Shown in pieces: positions 9,427 to 18,196 of a stretch of DNA of 64,000 nucleotides (position 1 is its first letter; each line of letters begins with the position of its first letter). The stretch is from NCBI RefSeq assembly GCF_024181225.1, contig NZ_CP051198.1, positions 744,001 to 808,000 on the forward strand, written 5' to 3'. Both the position numbers and the translations under genes were made by a program. This DNA comes from Treponema sp. OMZ 787 (GTDB taxonomy: Bacteria; Spirochaetota; Spirochaetia; Treponematales; Treponemataceae). Below the pieces are notes generated by a model, which was not told where the DNA came from, searched no databases, and saw nothing but the letters and a program-made list of their open reading frames with translations.

Positions 9427-10083
9427 TTATAGGCCTTCTGAAAGAGCTTCTTTTACTCTTGCTCTTACAACCTTCTCTTCTTCTGTCTTGGGTTTATCCT
9501 CATCAGCTCCGTTGATTGCGTTCTGAATGAGTTTATCCAAGTTTTTTTTGGAGATGCTGTATAATACGACATATGTAAAATCGTCTCCGGTAGGTTTTCC
9601 GTCTGCATCAAAATATCTCATCTGAACCCAATAATCGGTTTCTTTTTTAAAGCCTGAAAGTTTTGTAGAAGTTACGGTTTTAACGATATCCTCAAGATAG
9701 CCTTCAATCTTATCCTTATCGCCGGCAGCAGCTGCGGCAGCCTTGCTTTCTACCCTTACCTTAACCATTCTGGCCATTTCTGAAGCAACCGAAAAATCTC
9801 TTGTCCATAATTCGGCTCCCTCCAAGCTTTTTGATCTGGGTGAATCAAACTTAAAAAGATAAACATCCTTTCCCTTATAGTCATCGGTTTTTTCGATAAC
9901 GCTCGGCTCTTCTGCGACCCAACCGGGGATAGGCTTATCCCATTTAAGATTTTTGTGGTCGAGCATCTCAGGTTTTTTTACCTTACTCGAAATTGTTCCA
10001 AGAGGTTTTAATTTGTTTGCACAGCCGGTTAGAGCTATAACTGCAAATACTGCAAGGAACATAAATTTAATTGCTTTTTTCAT
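9427..10083 (-). CDS. Lipoprotein, Ala/Lys-rich, unknown function
   Basis: 218 residues from the ATG at 10083, chosen because GGAGG precedes it with good spacing and it gives a clean lipoprotein signal MKKAIKFMFLAVFAVIALTGC. A longer frame to 10107 adds eight unlikely residues. The mature part begins with a short linker and a P-x-P-G-W-V-A-E-E-P motif like the LPP20-type start of its neighbour, then a mixed alpha/beta region and a charged C-terminus. No catalytic motif is seen. It is probably a periplasmic or surface lipoprotein of this gene cluster. Confidence 0.7.
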   Translation of the reverse strand: MKKAIKFMFLAVFAVIALTGCANKLKPLGTISSKVKKPEMLDHKNLKWDKPIPGWVAEEPSVIEKTDDYKGKDVYLFKFDSPRSKSLEGAELWTRDFSVASEMARMVKVRVESKAAAAAAGDKDKIEGYLEDIVKTVTSTKLSGFKKETDYWVQMRYFDADGKPTGDDFTYVVLYSISKKNLDKLIQNAINGADEDKPKTEEEKVVRARVKEALSEGL

Positions 10084-10111
10084 ATCTTGCCTCCTAAAAT
10101 AATGCAAATAT

Positions 10112-10140
10112 ATTTTTAAAATCAGGCGTAATCTACGCCT
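10112..10140 (-). terminator. Rho-independent terminator or attenuator
   Basis: On the minus strand AGGCGTA, a 3-base loop and TACGCCT (10140-10124) are followed by GATTTTT. It lies between the end of the gene at 10144 and the start of the lipoprotein at 10083, so it could lower expression of the downstream gene. Confidence 0.6.
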
Positions 10141-10143
10141 AAT

Positions 10144-11454
10144 TTAAAAGCCCGATTTAAATGTTAAGGTCTTACCCCTTAGCATTACCAGTTTTATATT
10201 TTCAAAACCCGAAACAGAATCTGCCGTATCATATATGACGGCTTCAAGATCATCGACTGTTCCGAAAAATGAAACGGCATATTTTGTTTGTGCCGGGGAT
10301 TGATATAATGTTTTTATATCGTTTAAGTTTTCGCTTAAAGCTTTTCTAAAGCGGGACATACTCTTACTGTCAGGCGTTTCATTTATGATAATTTCATATC
10401 TTATACCGCGTGAGTATGCTTTGGCCAAAAGGATTTTCGCTTGGTCTATAGCCATGGGGAGAGCTTTGTTTACTGCCGATTGGATTGCATTCGATTGGGC
10501 ATCATAGCTGCTTACGCGGCTGAAAGTTTTTTGGCTTGTGTACGGAACGGCCCCCAGCAACTCACCTGTAGAAGGATTAAATATTTTTAAGGTGATTTTT
10601 GCCGAACCGTAATAGCCGTTTGGTTCATAACCGCCCTCTGTTACAGCATCAATTTCCATATAGACATCTGCATTCAGCTTTTGGGCGATCAACTGAATGG
10701 CCGACATTCCTTCATTGCTGCTTTCCTGATATATAATAGCCTGATCTTTTTTTAGTTTTTCAACCTCTTTGGAATCTACTGCCCTGTATCCCTGTTTTAA
10801 AAGAAAGGCGTTTGAAGTTTCTACAGCTGCCTTAAGTAAAAATCTGTCGGCATCCGATTCTTCAGAATCAAAAACCATATAGGTCATGTTTTCTATGTAA
10901 TTATTTAAAAACTGAAGATTTTTTTTGCCTTCTGCCGAAGCCTGAGCTTCTTTTAAAATAAGTTCTGCATCCTTAGTTTTTTGTGAGGCATTCAGACTGT
11001 CTTCAGTTTGTCTGTCTCCAAAAACTATGTCATCCATTTTTGTATTTCTTGAATGGCCTTGAGCAAAAATACCTGATGAAGAAAGAGCTGCCGCAACCTC
11101 ATTCATTTTTACGGGGATAGTAATTTTAACTATATATGTATCTCCGTTTTTTGATTTTTGTAAAACATCCATTTTTTCGTTTACTACATATTCATTAGGA
11201 TATTCCGTATTGTAAATCTTTTCTTTTATTAGCTCATAATTATATTTTTCCGATTCGGCACCTATTATATCGATAACTCCCTTACGGATAGCGCCAATTT
11301 TTGCCTTATTTATTGCCTGCAAAAAAGAAACATCTTCTCCCATTGAGGTGTATTCTCTTGTTTCGCCATACGATGTTAATGCATCTTCAAGACTAACACA
11401 CGAAAAAAAGAAAAAAGATGCCGATAAAAACAAAAAAAGTAATGTTTTTTTCAT
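10144..11454 (-). CDS. Lipoprotein, unknown function
   Basis: 436 residues with signal peptide MKKTLLFLFLSASFFFFSC, a lipobox ending at Cys 19. TTAGGAGA just before the ATG fixes the start. The first 130 residues (INKAKIGAIRKGVIDIIG to VNEKMDVLQKS) look like a domain found in processed lipoproteins of spirochaetes; a middle stretch (AIQLIAQKLNADVYMEIDA to IKIFNPSTGELLGAVPYTS) resembles the curli-assembly CsgG/peptidoglycan-associated lipoprotein type fold, in which a lipoprotein reports on envelope state. That resemblance is a guess from pattern. It sits second in a four-gene envelope operon. Confidence 0.65.
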   Translation of the reverse strand: MKKTLLFLFLSASFFFFSCVSLEDALTSYGETREYTSMGEDVSFLQAINKAKIGAIRKGVIDIIGAESEKYNYELIKEKIYNTEYPNEYVVNEKMDVLQKSKNGDTYIVKITIPVKMNEVAAALSSSGIFAQGHSRNTKMDDIVFGDRQTEDSLNASQKTKDAELILKEAQASAEGKKNLQFLNNYIENMTYMVFDSEESDADRFLLKAAVETSNAFLLKQGYRAVDSKEVEKLKKDQAIIYQESSNEGMSAIQLIAQKLNADVYMEIDAVTEGGYEPNGYYGSAKITLKIFNPSTGELLGAVPYTSQKTFSRVSSYDAQSNAIQSAVNKALPMAIDQAKILLAKAYSRGIRYEIIINETPDSKSMSRFRKALSENLNDIKTLYQSPAQTKYAVSFFGTVDDLEAVIYDTADSVSGFENIKLVMLRGKTLTFKSGF

Positions 11455-11470
11455 TATAAATCTCCTAAAG

Positions 11471-12787
11471 TTATAATTTAATTGTGAAGCCGATCCCTGC
11501 GGTAAATCTTAAGACTCCTTTTACTCCATCAAAAAAAGTTGTTCCAAGTTTTACGCCAATGTCGCCTCCTATTTTAAAATTCTTTGTTATAAGAAAGCTT
11601 GTATGCACAAAGGCTTTAAATCCTGCTCCTTCCGGAATCGGAATAGTCTTTTTTAGTCCTGATACAATCATTGTATAATAAAATTCAATGGTAGGCAAGA
11701 TTTGTAAGCGGTTAATGTATGTGTTTCCTATTTCTGCGCCTCCAAATATTGTTAAGGGTGCTCCCAAAGCAAGAATTTTAGGGCTCCTAGAATCAAATGT
11801 GATTTCGGCCCCAAAGCATGGTCTAAATCGGTAAAATCCTCTTGTTCCTGAAACATGAAGACCGAAGGTTGCTCCTGTATCATATAGTCCTTTTTCAATA
11901 GAAAAAACACCGATTTCGCCTAAGGCATAAGCTCTGTATTCAAAGGGCCCGTGAGGTACCTCCTTGATAGAATCTCCTAAATTTAACGTTTTTTTAGAAT
12001 AAAGTATTAAGCCTTCCGAAAAATCGTTTTCAGTTTTGGTAACAACAATTAAGCCTGTTTCTTTTTTCCCATCTTCGTTTAAAACAACATACTCATCTCC
12101 AAGTTTCACACCCATTTTTTTTCCAAGCTCGAAATTAACGGTGTTTTTTTCGGTTTTGATTATGCCCGTTTTTATGGTAAAGGCCTTATTTTTTCTTAGC
12201 TCAAGATCAAGTTGATTCGATAAGGCTGCAAGCGCTGAAGTGCAAGCCTTGTCATAGGAGCTCTCTGTCGAAATTATTTCTATATCAAATTGTTCGTTTA
12301 TGTCTTCCTTTAAAGAATATACATTGAATTGCAAATTAAGTTTTACCCTATATCCTTCTATTTCTCCAAAAAGTATATGATTAAATGTTCCTTGTTGAAT
12401 TGAATAATCTTTGATTATAGGGGTTACTACATAATAGGAATTGACCGTTTTTTTCCAATCCTCTTTTGTAAAGGCTTCAAGGCCCATCAAAACAGCTTCA
12501 GGAAGAGGTGTGTCGCTTTCCCGTGCTTGTTTTATAATTTCGTTAAAAGTGTCTACATCCTTTGAAGCTAATCTGTATTCTAAACCTATTATATTAAACC
12601 TTTCAATGTTAAAAAAAACATTCATAATCGAATCATCAATCATATCGATTAACTCGTTTGGAATATACCAACCGTAATAGGAGGTTGTAAATACGGCTAT
12701 ATCCTTTTTTTCGCTTACTTTTTGTGCGTAAAAATGACTTGAGAAAAAAAATATTATAAAAACAGCCAAAATAAGTTTTTTTTGCAT
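11471..12787 (-). CDS. Exported protein with probable C-terminal outer-membrane region
   Basis: 438 residues from the ATG at 12787, giving signal peptide MQKKLILAVFIIFFFSSHFYA. A longer frame to 12838 is rejected because its ATG lies inside the promoter at 12827-12855 and would not be in the RNA. The nearest strong Shine-Dalgarno (AGGAG) is 22 bases away, which is unusual. The N-terminal half (IAVFTTSYYGW, FNIIGLEYR) resembles the cytosolic-type CsgG/TolB-like domain of envelope proteins; the last 140 residues alternate polar and hydrophobic residues with many Gly and aromatics, as in a beta-barrel. First gene of the envelope operon. Confidence 0.6.
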   Translation of the reverse strand: MQKKLILAVFIIFFFSSHFYAQKVSEKKDIAVFTTSYYGWYIPNELIDMIDDSIMNVFFNIERFNIIGLEYRLASKDVDTFNEIIKQARESDTPLPEAVLMGLEAFTKEDWKKTVNSYYVVTPIIKDYSIQQGTFNHILFGEIEGYRVKLNLQFNVYSLKEDINEQFDIEIISTESSYDKACTSALAALSNQLDLELRKNKAFTIKTGIIKTEKNTVNFELGKKMGVKLGDEYVVLNEDGKKETGLIVVTKTENDFSEGLILYSKKTLNLGDSIKEVPHGPFEYRAYALGEIGVFSIEKGLYDTGATFGLHVSGTRGFYRFRPCFGAEITFDSRSPKILALGAPLTIFGGAEIGNTYINRLQILPTIEFYYTMIVSGLKKTIPIPEGAGFKAFVHTSFLITKNFKIGGDIGVKLGTTFFDGVKGVLRFTAGIGFTIKL

Positions 12788-12826
12788 TTTATCGGAATTC
12801 TTTGCCTTTCTCCTAGGCTTATGAGC

Positions 12827-12855
12827 AGTATATACCATTTATTAGGTGTTTTCAA
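12827..12855 (-). promoter_or_regulatory. Promoter of the envelope-lipoprotein operon
   Basis: Minus strand TTGAAA (12855-12850), 17 bases, TATACT (12832-12827). The predicted RNA start near 12820 lies downstream of the first ATG of the frame, which decides the start of the first gene. It is divergent from the trxB promoter. Confidence 0.65.
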
Positions 12856-12925
12856 GTAAAGCGGTTGTTTCTTTCTGTTCAAATACGGCTCTGATGCGTA
12901 AGCCGTGATAGTTTATATGTACATC

Positions 12926-12954
12926 TTGATTAAAATAAAAAAAACTGATATAGT
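12926..12954 (+). promoter_or_regulatory. Promoter of trxB-trxA
   Basis: TTGATT at 12926-12931 and TATAGT at 12949-12954 with a 17-base spacer; a second TATACT follows at 12955-12960. A short leader with AGGAGG ahead of the trxB ATG follows. Confidence 0.6.
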
Positions 12955-12980
12955 TATACTGAAATATTTAGGAGGACTTT

Positions 12981-13934
12981 ATGTCAGAAAAATATGATTT
13001 GGTTATAATTGGAGGCGGTCCCGGCGGTATGGCCGCAGGAATTTATGCAGCCCGTTCAAAGTTAAAGACGGTTATTCTTGAAGAAAAACCCAATCAAGGC
13101 GGACAGTGCTATATCACTGAAGAAATCGAAAACTATCCCGGTTTCCCTGAATCTTCAGGACCTGCTCTGACCGAGGCCTTTCAAAAACATGCAGAGAAAT
13201 TCGGTGTTGAATTCAAAAGAGCAAGGGCCGAAAAAATCGAACTTGTTCCCAATTCACCTACAAGAATCGTTCATGGAAGCGACGGCGTAAAGTATGAATG
13301 CTTGGCTGTTGTTGTTGCAACCGGTGCAAGTGCCAGAGAGCTCGGATGTAAGGGTGAAAAAGAACACTGGGGCAAGGGTGTTTCATACTGTGCAACATGT
13401 GACGGTGCATTCTTTGAAGAATGCGAAATCGTAGTTATCGGCGGCGGCGACTCTGCTGTTGAAGAAGCTATGTACCTTACAAAGTTTGCCGACAAGGTAA
13501 CTATCGTTCACCGAAGAGATGAGCTTAGAGCTGCAAAATCCATTCAGGACAAAGCCTTTGCCAATCCCAAGATGGCCTTTAAGTGGAATGCTGTTGTTGA
13601 AGAAGTTTGCGGGGAAGGTCTTGTAGACAGCGTTATCTTAAAAGATACGAAAACAGGTGAAACCTCCAAATTCGATACCGAAGGCGTATTCGTATTTATC
13701 GGACACAATCCTCAGACAGCCTTTATTCAAGGTTTGGTAGACCTCGATGAAAACGGCTACATCCTTACAAACGGAAGAATGGAAACAAACGTACCCGGTA
13801 TTTACGGTGTAGGCGATGTTATTCAAAAAGAATCACGCCAGGTTGTTACAGCCGCAGCCGACGGTGCTCTTGCCGGTATCTGGGCAGGCCACTATATCGA
13901 CGATATCAAAGCCAAAATGGCTATGAACAAATAA
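12981..13934 (+). CDS. trxB: Thioredoxin reductase
   Basis: 317-residue low-molecular-weight thioredoxin reductase. FAD-binding GGGPGGMAAG at the N-terminus, redox-active CATC in SYCATCDGAFF near residue 138, NADPH-binding GGGDSAVEEA, and the C-terminal FAD motif GVYGVGDV-like (GIYGVGDVI). It reduces thioredoxin with NADPH. The gene is followed 11 bases later by trxA and then by grdA: in glycine-fermenting bacteria this set feeds electrons to glycine reductase, so a main role in energy metabolism as well as redox balance is likely. Preceded by a promoter and AGGAGG. Confidence 0.95.
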   Translation: MSEKYDLVIIGGGPGGMAAGIYAARSKLKTVILEEKPNQGGQCYITEEIENYPGFPESSGPALTEAFQKHAEKFGVEFKRARAEKIELVPNSPTRIVHGSDGVKYECLAVVVATGASARELGCKGEKEHWGKGVSYCATCDGAFFEECEIVVIGGGDSAVEEAMYLTKFADKVTIVHRRDELRAAKSIQDKAFANPKMAFKWNAVVEEVCGEGLVDSVILKDTKTGETSKFDTEGVFVFIGHNPQTAFIQGLVDLDENGYILTNGRMETNVPGIYGVGDVIQKESRQVVTAAADGALAGIWAGHYIDDIKAKMAMNK

Positions 13935-13945
13935 GGAGAAACAAA

Positions 13946-14263
13946 ATGATTGAATTGACAAAAGAAAATTTTGAACAAGAAGTTCATCAGTCAAAGGGTG
14001 TAACCTTTGTAGATTTTTGGTCGGACGGATGCGTCCCTTGTAAACAATTAATGCCTGATGTTCATGCAATGGCAGAACGCCATGCAGGAAAGGCTAAGTT
14101 TTGCTCATTCAATATTGACGGTGCAAGACGCGTTGCCATGAAAGAGCAGGTTTTAGGTCTTCCTACAATGCTCATCTATGTTGACGGCGAGAGAAAAGAC
14201 AGCGTTACCGGAAGCGACTTAACCATCGATCAAATCGAAGAGATGGTAAAAAAATACATCTAA
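13946..14263 (+). CDS. trxA: Thioredoxin with CVPC active site
   Basis: 105 residues, normal length. The active site reads SDGCVPCKQ, so the usual W-C-G-P-C is G-C-V-P-C. From memory, the thioredoxin beside the glycine reductase genes of Eubacterium (now Peptoclostridium) acidaminophilum has the same GCVPC change, so this marks the glycine-reductase-linked type. The cis-Pro loop LGLPTML is intact. It would reduce selenoprotein GrdA or its partner subunits. AAGGAG precedes the ATG; a terminator-like hairpin lies just downstream. Confidence 0.95.
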   Translation: MIELTKENFEQEVHQSKGVTFVDFWSDGCVPCKQLMPDVHAMAERHAGKAKFCSFNIDGARRVAMKEQVLGLPTMLIYVDGERKDSVTGSDLTIDQIEEMVKKYI

Positions 14264-14280
14264 TTGTTTTTAATCTTTTA

Positions 14281-14318
14281 AGCCGGAAAAAAGATAATAA
14301 ATCTTTTGACGGTTTTTT
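14281..14318 (+). terminator. Terminator/attenuator between trxA and grdA
   Basis: Arms 14281-14295 and 14301-14312 (AGCCGGAAAAAAGAT with a complementary ATCTTTTGACGG, one bulge) are followed by six T. Two further hairpins lie between it and grdA: ACGGTTT/AAACCGT at 14325-14341 and GGCAGG/CCTGCC at 14343-14359. Part of the trxBA transcripts should end here, so grdA level may be set separately. Confidence 0.6.
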
Positions 14319-14387
14319 GAAGATACGGTTTAATAAACCGTGGGCAGGTTCTTCCTGCCTCAACAAATTTTATCCTAGGAGGATGCT

Positions 14388-14861
14388 ATGGTTGAATTGA
14401 AAACCAAAAAAGTCATCATCATTGGTGACCGAGACGGCGTTCCCGGGGAGGCTATTAAGCTCTGTGCAGAATCGGCAGGTGCTGAGGTTGTATATGCTGC
14501 AACCGAATGCTTTGTCTGAACAAGCGCAGGAGCAATGGACTTGGAAAACCAAAAGCGAGTCAAAGATTTAGCTGAAAAATACGGTCCTGAGAACGTAATC
14601 GTTCTTTTGGGCGGTGCAGAAGCCGAATCTTCAGGTTTAGCCTGCGAAACTGTTACAGTAGGCGACCCGACTTTTGCAGGTCCGTTGGCTGGAGTCTCGT
14701 TGGGACTCTTGTGCTATCACGTGGCAGAACCGGAAATTAAGAGCCAAATAGACCCTGCGGTCTATGAAGAGCAGGTAAGCATGATGGAAATGGTTATGGA
14801 CGTCGATGCTATTATCGCGGAAATTTCGGAATACCGAAATAAAGGCTGCAAATTCCTGTAA
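14388..14861 (+). CDS. grdA: Glycine reductase selenoprotein A (in-frame UGA = selenocysteine 44)
   Basis: 157 residues when the TGA at 14517-14519 is read as selenocysteine. The frame is open from ATG 14388 (AGGAGG at 14378-14383) through the TGA to 14861, and the site reads [13 protein letters not shown], the hallmark of GrdA, where Cys and Sec lie three apart. GrdA carries the carboxymethyl-selenoether that becomes acetyl phosphate with protein C, giving ATP from glycine. A conventional gene finder would call only 14535-14861. The stretch after the TGA can form a short CAAG/CUUG stem with a 15-base loop, a weak SECIS candidate. grdB, grdC and grdE are not in this window, so the complex is encoded elsewhere. 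Confidence 0.96.
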
Positions 14862-14995
14862 TGCCTTTCGGAGCTTATGCGTTTTAAACCATAGGCTTCT
14901 TTCGTGTTAGTCAGCGGTGCGGTTATACAAGAATGAAACTATTATTCAAGTGGTTCATTTTTGCAGCCCACCGCTTTTTTTCTTGGAGGTTAAGT

Positions 14996-16825
14996 GTGAA
15001 AAAGATATTTATATTTCTTTGCTTTTTTAGTTTAAATTTTTTGTGTTTTGCTGATTTGAGAGATTATGTTTGCGTTGTAAGGCCTAACTACAAGGAAGAT
15101 ATTGTTGATTGTGTAAATGAAGCTGCAGATGCCCTAGAAGATATGGGTTATGCAGATTTTGCAGAAGTATTTAAGTTAAGAGTTGAAAAAGATAACTCAT
15201 TCGGATCCGGTTTTATTTATATCTTTAACGGAAAAAGCTATGTTGTTACAAACAATCATGTTTGTGCATATGCCGACTCCGTTTCTATAGAAATGATGGA
15301 TGCTGATGGTAAAACTATAAAAAAAGTTGAAAACTGTAAGATTATTGCAAGCAGTGCTGAAGATGATCTTGCTATTGCGGAAATTCCTGCAGATGCAGGT
15401 ATAACGAAAGGATTAAGTCTTTATAAGGCTGATTTGCGTGAAGGTATAGATGTATGGTCTGCCGGTTATCCGGCTCTAGGCGGTAAACCGTCATGGCAAT
15501 TAGGAAAAGGGACATTAACTAATAAAAAAATAAAATTTGATGATCCTCTTTATCCCAAGGATAGCTTTTTTTTACAGCATTCGGCTCCGATAGATGCCGG
15601 CAATTCCGGCGGTCCTCTTTTGGTGGTATCAAAAAATGCTTCAGAAGAATATGCAGTTATTGGCGTAAATAAGTCAAAAGCCCGCAGACGTGAAACGACA
15701 AACTTTGCAATTCCTTATTCTACTGTAAATTCATTTTTTAAATTGGGCTTTGCCGACTTAAACAGTGTCCAAAGCGAAAAAATGTTAAAAAATGCGGAAG
15801 CTGTCTTTTTAAAACAAGCTTCTTATCCGCAAGAAACTCTTGCCGATGAAAAAGAAACTGAGGATAGACTAAAAAGGATCTACGCTCTTGCTTCGCTTAT
15901 AAGCACTGACTATGCCAAAAAAAACGGATTGGGTATGCTAAAAGATGCCCTTCTCAGAGCTCCTACCTATGTGCGTGATACTATTATTGAAAGAATGATA
16001 TTTTCCTTTCCTATTGATTCACTAAAATTTGCAATTGCGTATAACCTTGAAAGAGATATGAATGATTATAAAACCTTTTCTTCGGTAGAAAATAAGTCCG
16101 ATTCACAAAATGCCGGAGGAAAATATATAGTATTTAAAAATAATAACTCAGATAAGTTATATTCATTGTGGATAATTGAAAATAAAAACTGGAAGATAGC
16201 TGATTTTTCACTAAATAATGAGCTTTCTGATGAGAAAGTTGCCGATTCTTCTAAAAATAAACAGGAAAAGACTAAGATTAAAGAAAAAAAATCGAAAAAG
16301 TCTACAAACATGATTTTTGCATCTCCGTATAAAGCAATCGTTTTTTTTGAATACAACGGACTGCCTACACCATATGGCTTTTCGTCGGGCGGAACTATTG
16401 GTGCAATTTTCAATTATAGATTTTTTGGTTATGGAGCTATGATTAATGTAAATCAGCGCCCCATTACTACCAGAAAAAAAACAAATAGGTTTGATCATGA
16501 CGATATTTTTTCAACCAGCTTTAAAATTTTTGATGCAGTTTCATATTCAGTTTTAGCATTTATTGAACCCAATCTTCCTATTTCAGTAAATGACAAGGTT
16601 ACTATAATGCCTTATATACAGGCAGGAGGAGGCTTTGGTTCTCCTTTTATCATGCCTGGCTTTTTTAGTTTTCATGCAAGACTTTCTTCAGGAGTTAGAT
16701 TTATTTTTGATATACGAGGTAAAAAACTGATGCTTGGGGCGGCATACCTTGGAAGATATGCAAATATCGAAGATACACGCCTATTCTTAAATGGATTTGG
16801 CATAAGTGTAGGATATTCATTTTAA
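14996..16825 (+). CDS. Secreted trypsin-like serine protease with C-terminal beta-barrel-like domain
   Basis: 609 residues from a GTG at 14996, chosen because GGAGG at 14985-14989 precedes it and it begins a signal peptide (VKKIFIFLCFFSLNFLCFA); the in-frame ATG at 14933 adds 21 residues and lacks a good site. Residues about 60-260 form a trypsin/DegP-type domain with the triad His (TNNHV), Asp (EDDLAI) and Ser (AGNSGGPL). A helical, Lys-rich linker follows, then about 170 residues rich in Gly and aromatics ending in GYSF; a terminal Phe is typical of outer-membrane barrels. I infer a protease tethered to the outer membrane. It starts a three-gene set ending at a terminator near 18130. Confidence 0.75.
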   Translation: MKKIFIFLCFFSLNFLCFADLRDYVCVVRPNYKEDIVDCVNEAADALEDMGYADFAEVFKLRVEKDNSFGSGFIYIFNGKSYVVTNNHVCAYADSVSIEMMDADGKTIKKVENCKIIASSAEDDLAIAEIPADAGITKGLSLYKADLREGIDVWSAGYPALGGKPSWQLGKGTLTNKKIKFDDPLYPKDSFFLQHSAPIDAGNSGGPLLVVSKNASEEYAVIGVNKSKARRRETTNFAIPYSTVNSFFKLGFADLNSVQSEKMLKNAEAVFLKQASYPQETLADEKETEDRLKRIYALASLISTDYAKKNGLGMLKDALLRAPTYVRDTIIERMIFSFPIDSLKFAIAYNLERDMNDYKTFSSVENKSDSQNAGGKYIVFKNNNSDKLYSLWIIENKNWKIADFSLNNELSDEKVADSSKNKQEKTKIKEKKSKKSTNMIFASPYKAIVFFEYNGLPTPYGFSSGGTIGAIFNYRFFGYGAMINVNQRPITTRKKTNRFDHDDIFSTSFKIFDAVSYSVLAFIEPNLPISVNDKVTIMPYIQAGGGFGSPFIMPGFFSFHARLSSGVRFIFDIRGKKLMLGAAYLGRYANIEDTRLFLNGFGISVGYSF

Positions 16826-16842
16826 ATTTTACGGAGGTTTTT

Positions 16843-17481
16843 ATGATAAAATTTAAGCTAAACAAAAAATACATTTTGTTATGGTTGACTTTATCTTTGG
16901 TTCTCTTTTCTTCATGTTCCAGTGTGGGGGGCTATGTTAACGGAAAGACATTGAATAAAAAAGAATTCGGGCCGCCTGAAACTCATACACTGATGTTCGG
17001 GCATATGGATGTTGAAGAGGCCCCATTGCATTTACCGGTTAATAATACGGCTAAGGATTATCAGGAGTATGTTCAGATGAATACTGAAAAAGAACCTTTG
17101 CTTTTTTTACCAATTTATTTTAAAGGTTCCGTTATGTCGTTTTATCCGATGGAGCAGGGAATAAGTTTAAGACTAATGTTTTCACACTATTCGATAATGA
17201 GATTTTATGGAAATTATACACATACGAATGTTTACCAATTCTGGTCATTTTTAGGCTTGCCTGAATCAAGTACTCTATGGTTTTCATGTAAAAAGCCGGG
17301 GCTCCAATATATAGGATCTTATATACGTACAAGATCGGGATATAAAAAGGATACGGCAAAAGATTCGCCTAAAAATGAACTTTCTGCTTTAGAGGAAATT
17401 AAAGAGTATTACAAAGGTACTTCTTGGGAAACAGTTATCGAAAACAGAATTAAGGAGCTTCAAAATGAAAAAAGCAAGTAG
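16843..17481 (+). CDS. Lipoprotein, unknown function
   Basis: 212 residues. Signal peptide MIKFKLNKKYILLWLTLSLVLFSSC has a lipobox (LFSSC), so the mature protein is lipid-anchored. GGAGG sits 6 bases before the ATG. No known domain is recognised; the mature part has scattered aromatics and a charged C-terminal helix. The gene overlaps the next exported protein gene by 17 bases and follows the protease gene by 17 bases, so the three products probably act together at the envelope. Confidence 0.65.
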   Translation: MIKFKLNKKYILLWLTLSLVLFSSCSSVGGYVNGKTLNKKEFGPPETHTLMFGHMDVEEAPLHLPVNNTAKDYQEYVQMNTEKEPLLFLPIYFKGSVMSFYPMEQGISLRLMFSHYSIMRFYGNYTHTNVYQFWSFLGLPESSTLWFSCKKPGLQYIGSYIRTRSGYKKDTAKDSPKNELSALEEIKEYYKGTSWETVIENRIKELQNEKSK

Positions 17482-18070
17482 TATAATATTTATTTTTTTG
17501 TTAAGTGTTGTAGTTTTTGCACAAAACTATTCAAAACCTGGGCGAAATGAGGTTGTTTTAGTTTTTTCGGTAGATATTCGGCCGTCGGTTAATAGAGAAT
17601 TTTTTAAACAATATCTTAGTATACCGTCCATGCCTCTATCCGATTTGATAATCAATGAGACAGGCAGACCCGTCAATAATGATCCCGGTGATTCAATATC
17701 TTTATATTGTGAAGGAGACGAGAAATTTGATAAACCTACTGCTGTAGCTGATGTTGAAGATCTTATTTCGGTAAAAGTTCCGGTTTCGAGATCCGGTGAG
17801 ATAGCTTTAAATTTTTGCACATATAACTTTTTTAAGGGCACTGCCTTTCGTTTCTTCTTACCTTTCGGAGTAAAGATAAAAGTACAGCCTGAGTTCAAAT
17901 ATTATTATTTGGGTCATCTGGAGTACAAACGAAGCGGAGGTATGAATTATGAAATTACCGATGTTAAAAAGCAAGATAACTATGCTGGAGTAGTACCCAT
18001 AATAAAAAAGCGATACGGCAAGGATGCGGAGCTTGTCCGTGCTGCCATGACCGCCATTGATATTAAATAG
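17465..18070 (+). CDS. Exported protein, unknown function
   Basis: 201 residues with a cleavable signal peptide MKKASSIIFIFLLSVVVFA followed by Q. No Cys at the cleavage site, so it is probably periplasmic or secreted. The mature part is rich in beta-forming residues (VVLVFSVDIRP, LISVKVPVSRSGEIALNF). No family recognised. Last gene of the protease-lipoprotein set; a strong terminator follows 25 bases after the stop. Confidence 0.6.
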   Translation: MKKASSIIFIFLLSVVVFAQNYSKPGRNEVVLVFSVDIRPSVNREFFKQYLSIPSMPLSDLIINETGRPVNNDPGDSISLYCEGDEKFDKPTAVADVEDLISVKVPVSRSGEIALNFCTYNFFKGTAFRFFLPFGVKIKVQPEFKYYYLGHLEYKRSGGMNYEITDVKKQDNYAGVVPIIKKRYGKDAELVRAAMTAIDIK

Positions 18071-18094
18071 TTTTACTATAATATTTAATTGAAT

Positions 18095-18130
18095 AAAGCT
18101 GCACTGTGATTTTCACAATGCAGCTTTTTT
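18095..18130 (+). terminator. Rho-independent terminator, copy 1 of a repeated hairpin
   Basis: Arms 18095-18109 and 18113-18127 (AAAGCTGCA then TGTGA, with one C/A mismatch) followed by a T-run to 18130. A nearly identical hairpin is at 19361-19397. It ends the exported-protein operon. Confidence 0.85.
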
Positions 18131-18196
18131 GTTTGTGATAACAATCAAAAATAATACGTGTTTTAAGCATAAAATTCATCAAAAGGATCTATAAAA

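Noticed and set aside
11471-12838. Start of the envelope-operon protein at ATG 12838
   Set aside because: That ATG falls within the promoter spacer, upstream of the predicted RNA start.
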